A model generated the notes under the pieces. It had not been told where the DNA came from, made no database searches, and saw nothing but the letters and a program-made list of their open reading frames with translations. The translations under genes and the position numbers were made by a program. A stretch of 64,000 nt of DNA, taken from assembly GCA_014377705.1 (NCBI GenBank), contig JACMPC010000204.1, positions 36,011 to 100,010 of the forward strand, read 5' to 3'. The DNA is from Dermatophilaceae bacterium. Its GTDB lineage: Bacteria > Actinomycetota > Actinomycetes > Actinomycetales > Dermatophilaceae. Below, piece after piece: positions 8,645 to 17,500 of this stretch (position 1 is its first letter; each line of letters opens with the position of its first letter).

Positions 8645-9487
8645 CTACTCGTCTTCCTCGTCCCAGATCCGGGCCTTCTTCACCTTGACCGGCCTGGCGG
8701 GTTGGGAGGGTCTGAGTGGTGGTGCTGAACCGCCTCGCGCTGGTGCGGCTTCGAGCTCATCGAGATGCTCACGGCGGGCGCCGACCAGGACCAGCACGAT
8801 GCCGACGGGTGCGGCCAGCCACCACTGCAGCGCGTAGGCCAGATGCGGTCCCTTGCCGGTGTCGGGCCTAGCCAGAGCCTGCGGGTGCTCGATCCGCTCA
8901 CCCGACGGCCCGACCTCGGCCCGCCGGATCAGGTAGGCGCCATACAGCGGGCTGCTCGTCTGCGCCCCGGCCTCGGCGAGGTTGATCGAGGCCAGCTGAC
9001 CGTTCGACATCGTGCGTCCCAGACTCGGCTCGCCCGGTCGCAGCCAGCCGGTGACCGTGATCTCTCCGGCGGGGGTGGCTGGCGTTTTGGATGGCCCGGC
9101 TGCCGTACGCCCGTTGGGGATCCAGCCGCGGTCGACCAGCAGGGACCTGCCGTCTGCCAGTTGCAGCGGAACCACGACCTCGTAGCCGTAGACCCCGTTG
9201 TTCGGGCGGTTGCGGACCAGCATGAGCTGCCCGGCGACATACCGTCCCGTCGCGGTGACCGGCGTCCACTCCAGCGGAAGGGGCAGCCTGGCGGCGGGCC
9301 TGGGCATCGCCGCGGACAGCGGGACCGGCCTGGCCAGGTAGTGGTTGTCGATCCGCTCCGCCCGGGCAGTCTTGGCCTCATGGCGATGCCACTGCCACCG
9401 GCCGAGGAACAGGCAGGCGACGGCGAAGACCAGGGCGATCGTCAGCATGGTGAGCCAACGCCGCGAGATCAGCACCCTGAGCACCAT
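8645..9487 (-). CDS. SURF1 family cytochrome oxidase assembly protein
   Basis: A 280-aa membrane protein with two transmembrane helices flanking an extracytoplasmic domain. Helix 1 spans about residues 12-28 and leads into the SURF1 hallmark FLGRWQWHRHEAK. Helix 2 (WWLAAPVGIVLVLVGA) is near residue 240, after the SURF1 C-terminal HLAYALQWW. The middle contains LLVDRGWIP, another SURF1 motif. SURF1 assists haem insertion or assembly of aa3-type cytochrome c oxidase. The cytoplasmic tail is Pro/Arg/Lys-rich and specific to actinobacteria. The small gene 9578-9814 and the DUF3099 gene lie upstream on the same strand. Confidence 0.92.
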   Translation of the reverse strand: MVLRVLISRRWLTMLTIALVFAVACLFLGRWQWHRHEAKTARAERIDNHYLARPVPLSAAMPRPAARLPLPLEWTPVTATGRYVAGQLMLVRNRPNNGVYGYEVVVPLQLADGRSLLVDRGWIPNGRTAAGPSKTPATPAGEITVTGWLRPGEPSLGRTMSNGQLASINLAEAGAQTSSPLYGAYLIRRAEVGPSGERIEHPQALARPDTGKGPHLAYALQWWLAAPVGIVLVLVGARREHLDELEAAPARGGSAPPLRPSQPARPVKVKKARIWDEEDE

Positions 9488-9577
9488 ACGACCGTACAGC
9501 CCGGCGCCCCTCTCGTGCCCTGCGGCCTGAGGGTCCCGCGATTGCCGGGGATGGCACGTGCCGGTGAAAGCCGGGGG

Positions 9578-9814
9578 TCAGCCCATCTCGTCGGTGAGCT
9601 CGGACACGGGCAAGGCGTCCTTCAGGAAGCCCCTCTTCGACAGGAAGTCCGAGAGCGGGTCGGCGTGACCCTCGCACGCCAGCCAGACCTTGCGGCGCTC
9701 GGGCTTGTGCAGCTTCGGGTTGTTCCACAGCAGTCCGTATGCCGCCCCGACCCGGCAGCCCTTGGCGCTGCAGATCACTGCGTGGTTCTGCCTGCGGGAC
9801 GTGTCCGTGCTCAT
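9578..9814 (-). CDS. Small conserved actinobacterial protein with Cys pair
   Basis: A 78-aa soluble protein. It has AVICSAKGCRV, then LLWNNPKLHKPERRKVWLAC, then a C-terminal SDFLSKRGFLKDALPV. The three Cys and nearby His could bind zinc. Homologues are widespread next to SURF1 in Micrococcales and are sometimes labelled acetone carboxylase without basis (family memory, not checked). Its start overlaps the stop of the DUF3099 gene by four bases (9811-9814), so the two are translationally coupled. Function is unknown. Confidence 0.8.
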   Translation of the reverse strand: MSTDTSRRQNHAVICSAKGCRVGAAYGLLWNNPKLHKPERRKVWLACEGHADPLSDFLSKRGFLKDALPVSELTDEMG

Positions 9815-10152
9815 CGGGGTGGCTCCTCATCGGGACGACGAGGGGCAATCTGTCGAGCCGCGGCGTCGGGCGGTGTCACCGGTCCGAGGTCCGTGCCCCC
9901 TCGTGGTCTGGTGGCATTGGCGACCACGACGGCGACATACGGGAGGATCACTGCGGCGATGACAAGGGCCCAACCTACCACCGTCCAGTGGAGCACCCCG
10001 AGGGCGATGACCGCCAGGACGAAGCATGCGGTGCGGATACCCATGGACAGCAGATAGCGGCGCATCCGCCCATGCCTGTCGTCATGGAGGGACTCCGGCA
10101 GGCCGGTTACTGCGTACACCTGCTCGTGGTCACGGGAAACGCGTTTCCTCAC
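9811..10152 (-). CDS. DUF3099 domain-containing membrane protein
   Basis: A 113-aa protein with a short N-terminal cytoplasmic part (DHEQVYAVTGLPESLHDDRHGRMRRY, typical of DUF3099), then two adjacent transmembrane helices (about residues 36-56 and 60-80) and a Pro/Arg-rich tail. The function of DUF3099 is unknown. It is the first gene of a run DUF3099 - small Cys protein - SURF1 on the minus strand, which suggests a link to respiratory membrane assembly, though this is only neighbourhood evidence. Confidence 0.85.
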   Translation of the reverse strand: MRKRVSRDHEQVYAVTGLPESLHDDRHGRMRRYLLSMGIRTACFVLAVIALGVLHWTVVGWALVIAAVILPYVAVVVANATRPRGGTDLGPVTPPDAAARQIAPRRPDEEPPR

Positions 10153-10280
10153 ACCATGACAGTATGCCGGGGGGCGCGTGAAGTCACCCCGGGCGGTCGG
10201 CTAGCGTCTTGCACTTCCCGCCCGATGGAGCGCGCCCATTCATCGAGCATGTGCTCGGTTTCGGACCCTTACTGGAGGAA

Positions 10281-10997
10281 ATGATGGCTGACCCTCGCAA
10301 CGTGCTTATCACCGGAGGCTACCGTGGCATCGGTCTTTCGGTCGCTCAGGCTTTCGTGCGGGCTGGAGACAACGTCATCGTGGTCGACCGTGCGGGTGAG
10401 CCTCCGGCGGGAATGCTGGGCGTGAGCTGCGACGTGACTGACACTGCGTCGGTGGATGCCGCGTTCAGCGAAGCGGAGGAGAAGCTTGGCGGGCCGATCG
10501 AGGTGCTCGTGGCCAACGCCGGCATCACCCGCGACGCACTGATGATGCGGATGAGCGACGAGGACTTCGACACCGTGATCGACGTCAACCTCGGTGGAGC
10601 CTTCCGGTGCGCGCGTCGGGCCAGCAAGGGGATGATCAAGCTTCGCAAAGGAAGGATCGTGTTCATCTCCAGCGTGGTCGGGCTCTATGGCTCGGCAGGA
10701 CAGACGAACTACGCAGCCAGCAAGTCCGCACTGGTCGGGCTGGCCCGGTCGATCTCGCGCGAGCTTGGTGGCCGGGGGATCACCGCCAACCTCGTCGCCC
10801 CGGGCTTCATCGAGACTGCCATGACCGCTGAGCTGCCCGCCGATGTCAAGAAGACCTACCTCGCGGGCATCCCCGCGGGCCGCTTCGCCTCCCCGGATGA
10901 GGTGGCTGCGGTCGTAAGGTGGATCGCGTCCCCTGAGGCGTCGTACATCACCGGCGCTGTCTTCCCCGTAGACGGCGGCCTCGGAATGGGGCACTGA
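10281..10997 (+). CDS. fabG: 3-oxoacyl-ACP reductase FabG
   Basis: Short-chain dehydrogenase of 238 aa that reduces 3-ketoacyl-ACP with NADPH in the FAS-II cycle. It has the glycine-rich motif TGGYRGIG near residue 12, the NAG motif (VLVANAGITRD), the catalytic Ser in FISSVVG and the YAASK active site (Tyr/Lys). The start ATG 10281 has a strong AGGAGG-like site 5 bases upstream; an earlier in-frame start at 10209 lacks one. An inhA gene follows after 6 bases, the same order as mycobacterial fabG1-inhA, so they form one operon. Confidence 0.93.
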   Translation: MMADPRNVLITGGYRGIGLSVAQAFVRAGDNVIVVDRAGEPPAGMLGVSCDVTDTASVDAAFSEAEEKLGGPIEVLVANAGITRDALMMRMSDEDFDTVIDVNLGGAFRCARRASKGMIKLRKGRIVFISSVVGLYGSAGQTNYAASKSALVGLARSISRELGGRGITANLVAPGFIETAMTAELPADVKKTYLAGIPAGRFASPDEVAAVVRWIASPEASYITGAVFPVDGGLGMGH

Positions 10998-11024
10998 GCT
11001 CTTATGACCCAGAAGGGACCACGT

Positions 11025-11801
11025 ATGTTGTTGCACGGCAAAAGACTGCTGCACGGCAAGAAGCTGCTGATCACGGGTGTCCTGACGAACTCTTCAATCG
11101 CCTTTCACGTGGCCAAGCTGGCCCAGGAGGAGGGCGCCGAGGTCGTGCTGACGTCGTTCGGTCGCGCGATGAAGATCACCAAGACGATCGCCAAGCGACT
11201 GCCGTCGACACCGCCGGTCATCGAGCTGGACGTGACCAACAAGGAGCATGTCGAGTCCCTCGCGGAGCGGCTGGGCGAGCATGTCGACCACATCGACGGC
11301 GTGCTGCACTCGATCGGTTTCGCACCTCAAGGCGCGTTCAACTTCCTTGAGGGCAGCTGGGAGGACGTCGCAACCGCGGTGCACACCTCTGCCTACTCTT
11401 TGAAGGCACTGTCGGTTGCCGCGCTTCCGTTGATGTCGCCCGGTGGCAGTGTGGTCGGACTGACCTTTGACGCCCAGTACGCGTGGCCGCTATATGACTG
11501 GATGGGCGTGGCCAAGGCGGCGTTCGAGTCCACTAGCCGCTACTGCGCCCGCGACCTGGGTCCCAAGGGTGTACGGGTGAACCTCGTGGCCGCCGGCCCC
11601 ATCCGCACGACAGCCGCCAAGTCGATTCCCGGGTTCCTTGAGTTCGAACGGATCTGGAGTGACCGTTCTCCACTGAACTGGGATGTCGATGACCCGACTC
11701 CGGCGGCGAAGGCCTGCGTGGCGCTGTTCTCCGACTGGTTCCCGGCGACCACCGGCGAGATCATCCACGTCGATGGTGGCTTCCACGCGATGGGCCAGTA
11801 G
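11025..11801 (+). CDS. inhA: Enoyl-ACP reductase, InhA/FabI type
   Basis: NADH-dependent enoyl-ACP reductase that completes each FAS-II elongation round. The 258-aa protein carries the FabI-type cofactor motif ITGVLTNSSIAFHVA, the substrate segment LHSIGFAP and the active-site region YDWMGVAKAAFES with Tyr and Lys, then VNLVAAGPIRT as in InhA. The start ATG 11025 has an AGAAGGGA site upstream; ATG 11004 would add seven residues. The N-terminus contains a tandem duplication (LLHGKR then LLHGKK), so it is longer than the usual start. It is cotranscribed with fabG. Confidence 0.93.
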   Translation: MLLHGKRLLHGKKLLITGVLTNSSIAFHVAKLAQEEGAEVVLTSFGRAMKITKTIAKRLPSTPPVIELDVTNKEHVESLAERLGEHVDHIDGVLHSIGFAPQGAFNFLEGSWEDVATAVHTSAYSLKALSVAALPLMSPGGSVVGLTFDAQYAWPLYDWMGVAKAAFESTSRYCARDLGPKGVRVNLVAAGPIRTTAAKSIPGFLEFERIWSDRSPLNWDVDDPTPAAKACVALFSDWFPATTGEIIHVDGGFHAMGQ

Positions 11802-11807
11802 CGGGCC

Positions 11808-14006
11808 ATGAGCACCGCACCTCGCGTGACGGTCACTGAGGTCAGAGTGCTGGAGGGGCCCAACCTGTACTTCTCGCGTCCCGCGATCAAGATCATCGTG
11901 GTTTGTCCGGGGTATCTGAGCGTCGACGAGGGCACCCTGCGCGCCATCGGCGAACGGCTGGGGATGCGCGTCCTGCGTCCGGGGGCTCCGGAGTCGGAGC
12001 AGCGTCAGCGAGCCGTCATGCGGCTGGTGGCGCAGGTGGTGCACCGGATCGCCGCCGGGTCTGGCACGACGAGGCTGGGCGTTCGCGTTCGCACCGGGGC
12101 GTCGCGTGATGAGGTGGTCGCGGCGTTTCCATGGCGCTGGCAGGGTCGCGGCCTGGCGCTCGGTAAGTCCCTGGGGCCGGCTCTGACGGACCTGCTCGAC
12201 GCGGACGAATCGGTGCGGGAGGGCGCGCTCGGCGCGGCGGCCACCGCAGTCACCGGCGCCGCACCGGGCGTGCACTACACCATGACGAAGCCGAAGATCC
12301 CCGTCGCGTCAGTGACGGGGACCAACGGCAAGACGACGACGACGCGCCTGCTCGGACACATGGGTATGACGGCCGGCCTGGTCACGGCGTGGAGCGCCAC
12401 CGACGGTGTGGTCGTCCAGGCGGAGCTGGTCACGCAGGGTGACTACTCGGGGCCGGCTGGTGGCCGCCGGGTGCTGGCCACGCCGGGGGTCCAGCTCGGC
12501 ATTCTCGAGACGGCTCGTGGTGGCCTGCTACGCACGGGCATGGGCATCTCGGTGAACGACGTCAGCGTGGTCACCAACGTCTCCGCAGACCACCTCGGGG
12601 AACACGGCATCGAGACCGTCGACCAGCTGGCCGAGGTCAAGGCGATAGTCACGAAGATCACCAGGCCGACCGGGTGGGTGGTCCTCAACGGCGACGACCC
12701 CCGCGTGTGGGCCATGCGTCTTGGCATCAAGGCCCGGCCGTGGGTGTTCAGTCTCGACCCTGACTCACCGGCCCTGAGGGAGTCTCTCGGCCTCGGCGGC
12801 CGCGGTGCCACGGTCCTGGACGGTGACGTTGTCGTCCTGGCGCCCCACGCCGAACCCGACCATCTCACGCCGATCCTGGACGTGCCGATGACCCTGTCCG
12901 GCCTGTCCGAGCACAACATCGCCAACGCCCTCGCCGCGACCGCCGCAGCTCTTGGGCTGGGCCTGCCGAGAGAGGCGGTCGTGCAGGGTCTGCGCACCTT
13001 CGCGCCGGACCCGCGACACAACCCGGGACGGATGAACGCCTACACACTGCCCCTGCCCGGTGGTGGTGGTGGTGCGACGGTGATCATCGACTTCGCCCAC
13101 AACGAGGCCGGTCTGGAGGGTTTGCTGCGGGTCGCCGAGGGTCTGCGGCCGCCGGGGTCCGCTGTGCATCTCGGACTTGGCTCCGGGGGTGACCGCACCG
13201 ACGAGATCCTGCACCGTCTCGGCGAGCTCGCCGGCCGCCGCGCAGACCGGGTGTCGGTGGTGCACAAGGCGAGCTATCTGCGCGGTCGTGAGATGGCGGA
13301 CCTGGAGGCCCAGCTGGTGATCGGCCTTGCCCGGGTGGGTTTCGCGGAGGTCGACTCCTATCCCACCGAGCTCGAGGGGTTGCAGGCTCTGGTCGCCCAG
13401 GCTGGCGAGGGCGACGTGCTGGCGGTCATGGTGCATGCCGACCGGGTGCTGCTCGACGGGTGGCTCAGGGCCAACGGAGCCAGCGTCGATTCCCCGGCGG
13501 ACATCCGCAGGAAGGTCATCGCGTCCCGTGGTGAGCATGAGGCCGAGGCGGCGATTGCCCGGCTATGGGCTGAGCCCGACGCCCAGGACCGCGTCGCGGC
13601 GGCCCAGCTGCTGCTCGACCTCGGCCCGGATGATCCGCGGCTCATCTTCGAGCTGGCCAGCGCGCACGATGGCGCTGGCGATCAGCAGCAGGCGATCGCG
13701 TTGTACGACAAAGCTCTTGGCGGGGGACTCCGTGAGCCGCACCGTCACCGCGCCCTGCTCCAGCAGGCTGCAGGCTATCGGAAGACCGGCGATCTCACCT
13801 CGGCCCGCGACATCCTGGATGCGCTGGGCGGCGAACGTCCCGGCAGCGCCGCCGTCGCCGCGTTCCGGGCGCTGACCATGCTCGACCAGGGTGAGGCCCC
13901 GGCCGCGGTGGCAGACCTGATCACCGTTCTGCTCTCGCGCTCCGGCGACGCCGATGACGAGGCCTACCGGGCAGTCCTGCACGGCCAGGTGGCGGAGCTT
14001 GGATGA
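11808..14006 (+). CDS. CphA-like Mur ligase without ATP-grasp, fused to TPR domain
   Basis: A 732-aa protein in three parts. Residues 1-150 resemble the N-terminal domain of cyanophycin synthetase (LEGPNLYFSRPAIKI, compare RGPNIWS in CphA). Residues ~160-560 form a Mur ligase with an intact P-loop VTGTNGKTTTTR at about 168-180, the ETARGGLLRTG loop, NVSADHLGEHGI, and the C-terminal substrate domain with NPGRMN and DFAHNEAGL. Residues ~577-732 are helical TPR-like repeats (QQAIALYDKAL, DLTSARDILDAL). The ATP-grasp module that adds Asp in CphA1 is absent. The gene follows inhA by six bases but faces the true cphA convergently. It may add an amino acid to cyanophycin or a related peptide, or act as a partner of CphA. 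This function is inference. Confidence 0.85.
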   Translation: MSTAPRVTVTEVRVLEGPNLYFSRPAIKIIVVCPGYLSVDEGTLRAIGERLGMRVLRPGAPESEQRQRAVMRLVAQVVHRIAAGSGTTRLGVRVRTGASRDEVVAAFPWRWQGRGLALGKSLGPALTDLLDADESVREGALGAAATAVTGAAPGVHYTMTKPKIPVASVTGTNGKTTTTRLLGHMGMTAGLVTAWSATDGVVVQAELVTQGDYSGPAGGRRVLATPGVQLGILETARGGLLRTGMGISVNDVSVVTNVSADHLGEHGIETVDQLAEVKAIVTKITRPTGWVVLNGDDPRVWAMRLGIKARPWVFSLDPDSPALRESLGLGGRGATVLDGDVVVLAPHAEPDHLTPILDVPMTLSGLSEHNIANALAATAAALGLGLPREAVVQGLRTFAPDPRHNPGRMNAYTLPLPGGGGGATVIIDFAHNEAGLEGLLRVAEGLRPPGSAVHLGLGSGGDRTDEILHRLGELAGRRADRVSVVHKASYLRGREMADLEAQLVIGLARVGFAEVDSYPTELEGLQALVAQAGEGDVLAVMVHADRVLLDGWLRANGASVDSPADIRRKVIASRGEHEAEAAIARLWAEPDAQDRVAAAQLLLDLGPDDPRLIFELASAHDGAGDQQQAIALYDKALGGGLREPHRHRALLQQAAGYRKTGDLTSARDILDALGGERPGSAAVAAFRALTMLDQGEAPAAVADLITVLLSRSGDADDEAYRAVLHGQVAELG

Positions 14007-14103
14007 TGGCGCGCTGACTGTTCGCTGGGCCACCCCCGGCGACGCTGCCCGGATGGCCGAGATCTTCCTCACGTCGCGACAGGCTGCCATGCCCTGTCCG
14101 GGC
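14002..14103 (+). pseudogene. GNAT acetyltransferase N-terminal fragment
   Basis: About 32 codons directly after the TPR gene read VRWATPGDAARMAEIFLTSR, which looks like the start of a GNAT N-acetyltransferase (first beta strand and helix). The reading is then lost and continues into HNH-endonuclease-like debris, so only the first strand-helix survives. The match rests on pattern memory and is short. Confidence 0.35.
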
Positions 14104-14420
14104 CTGCGGACCAGCGACCAGCGTCGGGCCGACGCGCTGGCTGAGATCTACCGGCGAGCAGTGGCCGCCGGCCCCGGGGTTGTCCCACTCCCGGCTGCAC
14201 AGCGCCTCCCTTCTAGGCCGACGCGGAACTCATCATCCACTGGGTCGACGGCGGCCAGACGAGCGTGCTCAACGCGGCGCTGCTCTGCGGCCGCCACCAG
14301 ATGATCGCCCACCAGCGAGGCTGGGCCGCAACCGCCACCGGACGATCGCCCACCAGACAAGGCTGGACCGCAACCGCCACCACCGGCGAAGTCACCTCTC
14401 ACCTGCGACCGCCCAGCCCC
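14104..14420 (+). pseudogene. DUF222/HNH endonuclease remnant
   Basis: Pieces of a DUF222-HNH endonuclease lie in two frames. The first is TSDQRRADALAEIYRRA (14113-14165), matching the DQRRADAL stretch of DUF222 proteins. The second, from 14220, has ELIIHWVDGGQTSVLNAALLCGRH and then HQRGW, matching the C-terminal HNH zinc/metal region (LCRRHH...H..GW). The segments are joined by deletion and contain a 41-bp duplication (14303-14381). No intact product is possible. These endonuclease-like genes are multicopy in Micrococcales and often decay; a second remnant lies at 30360-30594. Confidence 0.55.
14303..14381 (+). repeat. Two-copy 41-bp tandem repeat in HNH remnant
   Basis: Copies at 14303-14340 and 14344-14381 both begin GATCGCCCACCAG and end CAACCGCCACC with a few substitutions. 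They duplicate the HNH-like HQRGW segment. A further short degenerate array with a 14-bp period (CAGTCATCGG type) lies at 14485-14526, just before the end of cphA. Confidence 0.75.
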
Positions 14421-14530
14421 ACAAGCCCACCGCGCCCGGCGGGCACCAAGACATGCAGCGGCCGGATCACAACTGGCCAAGCCGTCAGTCATCGGCAGTC
14501 GGTCATCGGCAGTCAGTAATCGGCGGTCAG

Positions 14531-17500
14531 CTAAACGACGGGGACAATATCACCCGCGGGCTCATGTGGCAGTTCTGGATCATGAGGAAGCTCGGTCTTG
14601 TGAACAAGCTCGGTCGTGTGAGGAAGCCCAGGCGTGTGGAAAGGCTCGGTCTTGTGAGGGGGCTGAGTCTTATGAGGAGGCTGAGTCTTGTGAGGAGGCT
14701 CAGCCGACGCTGCCGCCACGTCGCCGGAGACGGCGGTGGCCTCATCGCCAGAGACCTGCGCGGCGTCCTGCATCTGCTGGGGGTGCATGTCCGGATCACC
14801 TGCCGCATCACCGCTGTGGGCGCCGGCCTGGGCCTGGTTGGCGATGATCTCGAGCTCACCGATAACGGTCGGGTGTCTGTCGACGCACAGCACGACGAGA
14901 TCGCCGGGGTTGGCCCGGGCCATGCAGTGGCGCACCGCGGTCAGCTCCTCCAGGACGATCTCCACCTGCCGGCAACGGGCAGTGCCATCGGCCATCCGGG
15001 CTCGCGCCCCCTGCGCCACGAGCTCGGCGGTGGCGCCCGGCGTACGCCCGCGAAGCCGGTCGTCCTCGCGAACAACCAGGACGTCGAAGTGCTCTGCCGC
15101 GATCGCTCCCAGCTCGCGGATATCCTCGTCGCGCCGATCACCCGCGGCGCCGATCATCCCAATCCTCGAGGCCTTCCCCAGGTCGGACTGGCCGGCACGC
15201 TGCGCGGAGTACGACTCGACGAAGTCGCCGAGCATGCGCATGCCGGGTGGGTTGTGGCAGTAGTCGACCACGACCTCGATGTGATTGATGTCGAGCAGGT
15301 TCATCCGGCCGGGGGAGAGGTAGTAGGAGGTCGTGAAGGTCCGCAGACCCTGACGGATGTCGTGCAGGGGCGCGCCGGCGGCGAAAGCGGCACCCGCCGC
15401 AGCCATGGCGTTGGCGACGTTCATCTTGGCCGCGCCGCCGAAGGTCGAGGGCAGCAGGTGGGTCCAGGCAAGCTGCATGCTGCGCCGGCCGTGCCGGATC
15501 ACGATCATGTCGCCCTTGTCGGTGGGTTCGAGCACGACGGCGCGGCCTCCCCGGCGGCAGCGCTCGTCGATGAAGTCGCGCACCTTGCTGCCGGGCGGGA
15601 GCATCGAGAACCAGACGACTTCCCCCGAGCAGCGACGGCGCATCGCCCGGACCAGCTCGTCGTCGGCGTTCAGCACCGCGAACCCGTCGCGAGGAACGGC
15701 TTCGACGACAACGGCCTTGACGTCGGCCAGCTGTTCGAGGGTGTGCACCCCGTGCATCCCGAGGTGATCTGGCGACACGTTGGTCACCACGGCAACGTCG
15801 TTGCGGTCGTATCCCAGGCCCTCACGCAGGATGCCGCCACGGGCAACCTCCATCACCGCGAAGTCGACGCGCGGGTTCTGCAGCACCATCCGGGCCGACT
15901 TGGGACCGGAGGCGTCGGCCTTGATGACGAGGCGCTCGTCGATGACGACCCCGTCGGTGGAGGTCATCCCCACCTTGCGGCCCAGACCCTTGAAGATGTG
16001 GGCGATCATCCGGGCTGTCGTGGTCTTGCCGTTGGTCCCGGTCACCGCGATGATCGGCACCCGTGACGGAGCTCCCGGCGGGAAGAGCAGGTCGACCACC
16101 GGCTTGGCGATGAACTGTGGCTCACCGACCGTCGGGTGGGTGTGCATCCGGAACCCGGGGGCGGCGTTGACCTCGCAGATGGCGCCGCCGGTCTCACGGA
16201 CGGGATGAGCGATGTCCGGACAGATGAAGTCGATCCCGGCAACATCCAGGCCGATCATCCGGGCCGCTTCCTCGGCGATCTCCACATTGTCGGGGTGGGC
16301 GTCGAACGTCCGGTCCACCGAGATGCCGCCGGTGGACATGTTGCCGGTCAGGGCCAGCTTGACCATGGTGCCGGCGGCAGGGACGGACTCAAGCCCGAGC
16401 CCATGGGCCGTCAGCAGATCAAGCGCCGCGCCGTCCACGGTGATCTTGGTCAGAACCTTCTCGTGACCAACTCCCCGGCGTGGGTCGGCGTTGGTCGTCT
16501 CCACCAGCTGCGCGACCGTATGTCGTCCGTCCCCGATCACATGAGCGGGCACCCGCTCGGCGATGGCCGCCATCTTGCCTCCGACGATGAGGCACCGGTA
16601 GTCGCGTCCGATCAGCAGCGACTCCACCACGCAGACCCCCCGTCGCGACTCGGGCTCGGCCACCAGCCAGGCGGCACTCACCGCCTCGGCATCCGGCAGG
16701 TTCAGGCAGACGCCCCTGCCGTGGTTGCCGTCCAGGGGCTTGACCACGCACGGATAGCCGATCCGGTCCGCCGCCGCCACCGCAGCCTCGACACTGCGTA
16801 CCGGCTCGCTACGGGGGACCGGCAGGCCGGCAGAGGCCAGCAACTTGGCGGTCAGGTCCTTGTCGCCGGCGATGTCGACGGCCAGCGCGCCGGTCCTGGA
16901 CGTCATGGTGGCGCGGATCCGCTGGGCGTGGACGCCCTGGCCCAGCTGGATCAGCGAGTGCTCGTTGAGGCGAATCCACGGGATGTCACGCGAGACCGCC
17001 TCCTCCAGGATGGCTGAGGTCGACGGGCCGAACGCGATCCTCTGGGCGCTGGTCAGGAAAGCCTCCAGCTCGGTCTGGAAGCCGAACCCCGGCTCCGGCC
17101 GGACCAGGTGGTTGACCAGCCTGACGGCCAGCTGCCCGGCCGCCAGACCCACCCGCTCGTCAACGTAGCCGTAGATGACGTTGTAGACCCCCGGCTTGCC
17201 CCTGACCTGACGGGTCTTGCCCCGGCTCAGCTCATGGCCTGCCTCCTTCTGCACCTGCAGCGCGACATGCTCGGCCACGTGCCCCATCCAGGTGCCCTCG
17301 CGCAGTCGCTGCACGAAGCCGCCGGCGACTCCGCGGGAGCAGGTGTGTTCGGACAGCCCCGGCAGGAGCCTGAGGAGCTCGTCGGTGAAGCCATCGACGG
17401 CGTTCGTCGGGTGGTCCTCGAGGCTGCCCAGGTCGACGACCAGATGGATGGCCGGCTCGTAGGACCAGATGTTCGGCCCGCGATAGACGCGGGACCAGAC

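Noticed and set aside
14180..16066. 628-residue plus-strand frame
   Set aside because: It is the antisense of cphA and encodes no recognisable domain; the minus strand carries the ATP-grasp and Mur ligase motifs.
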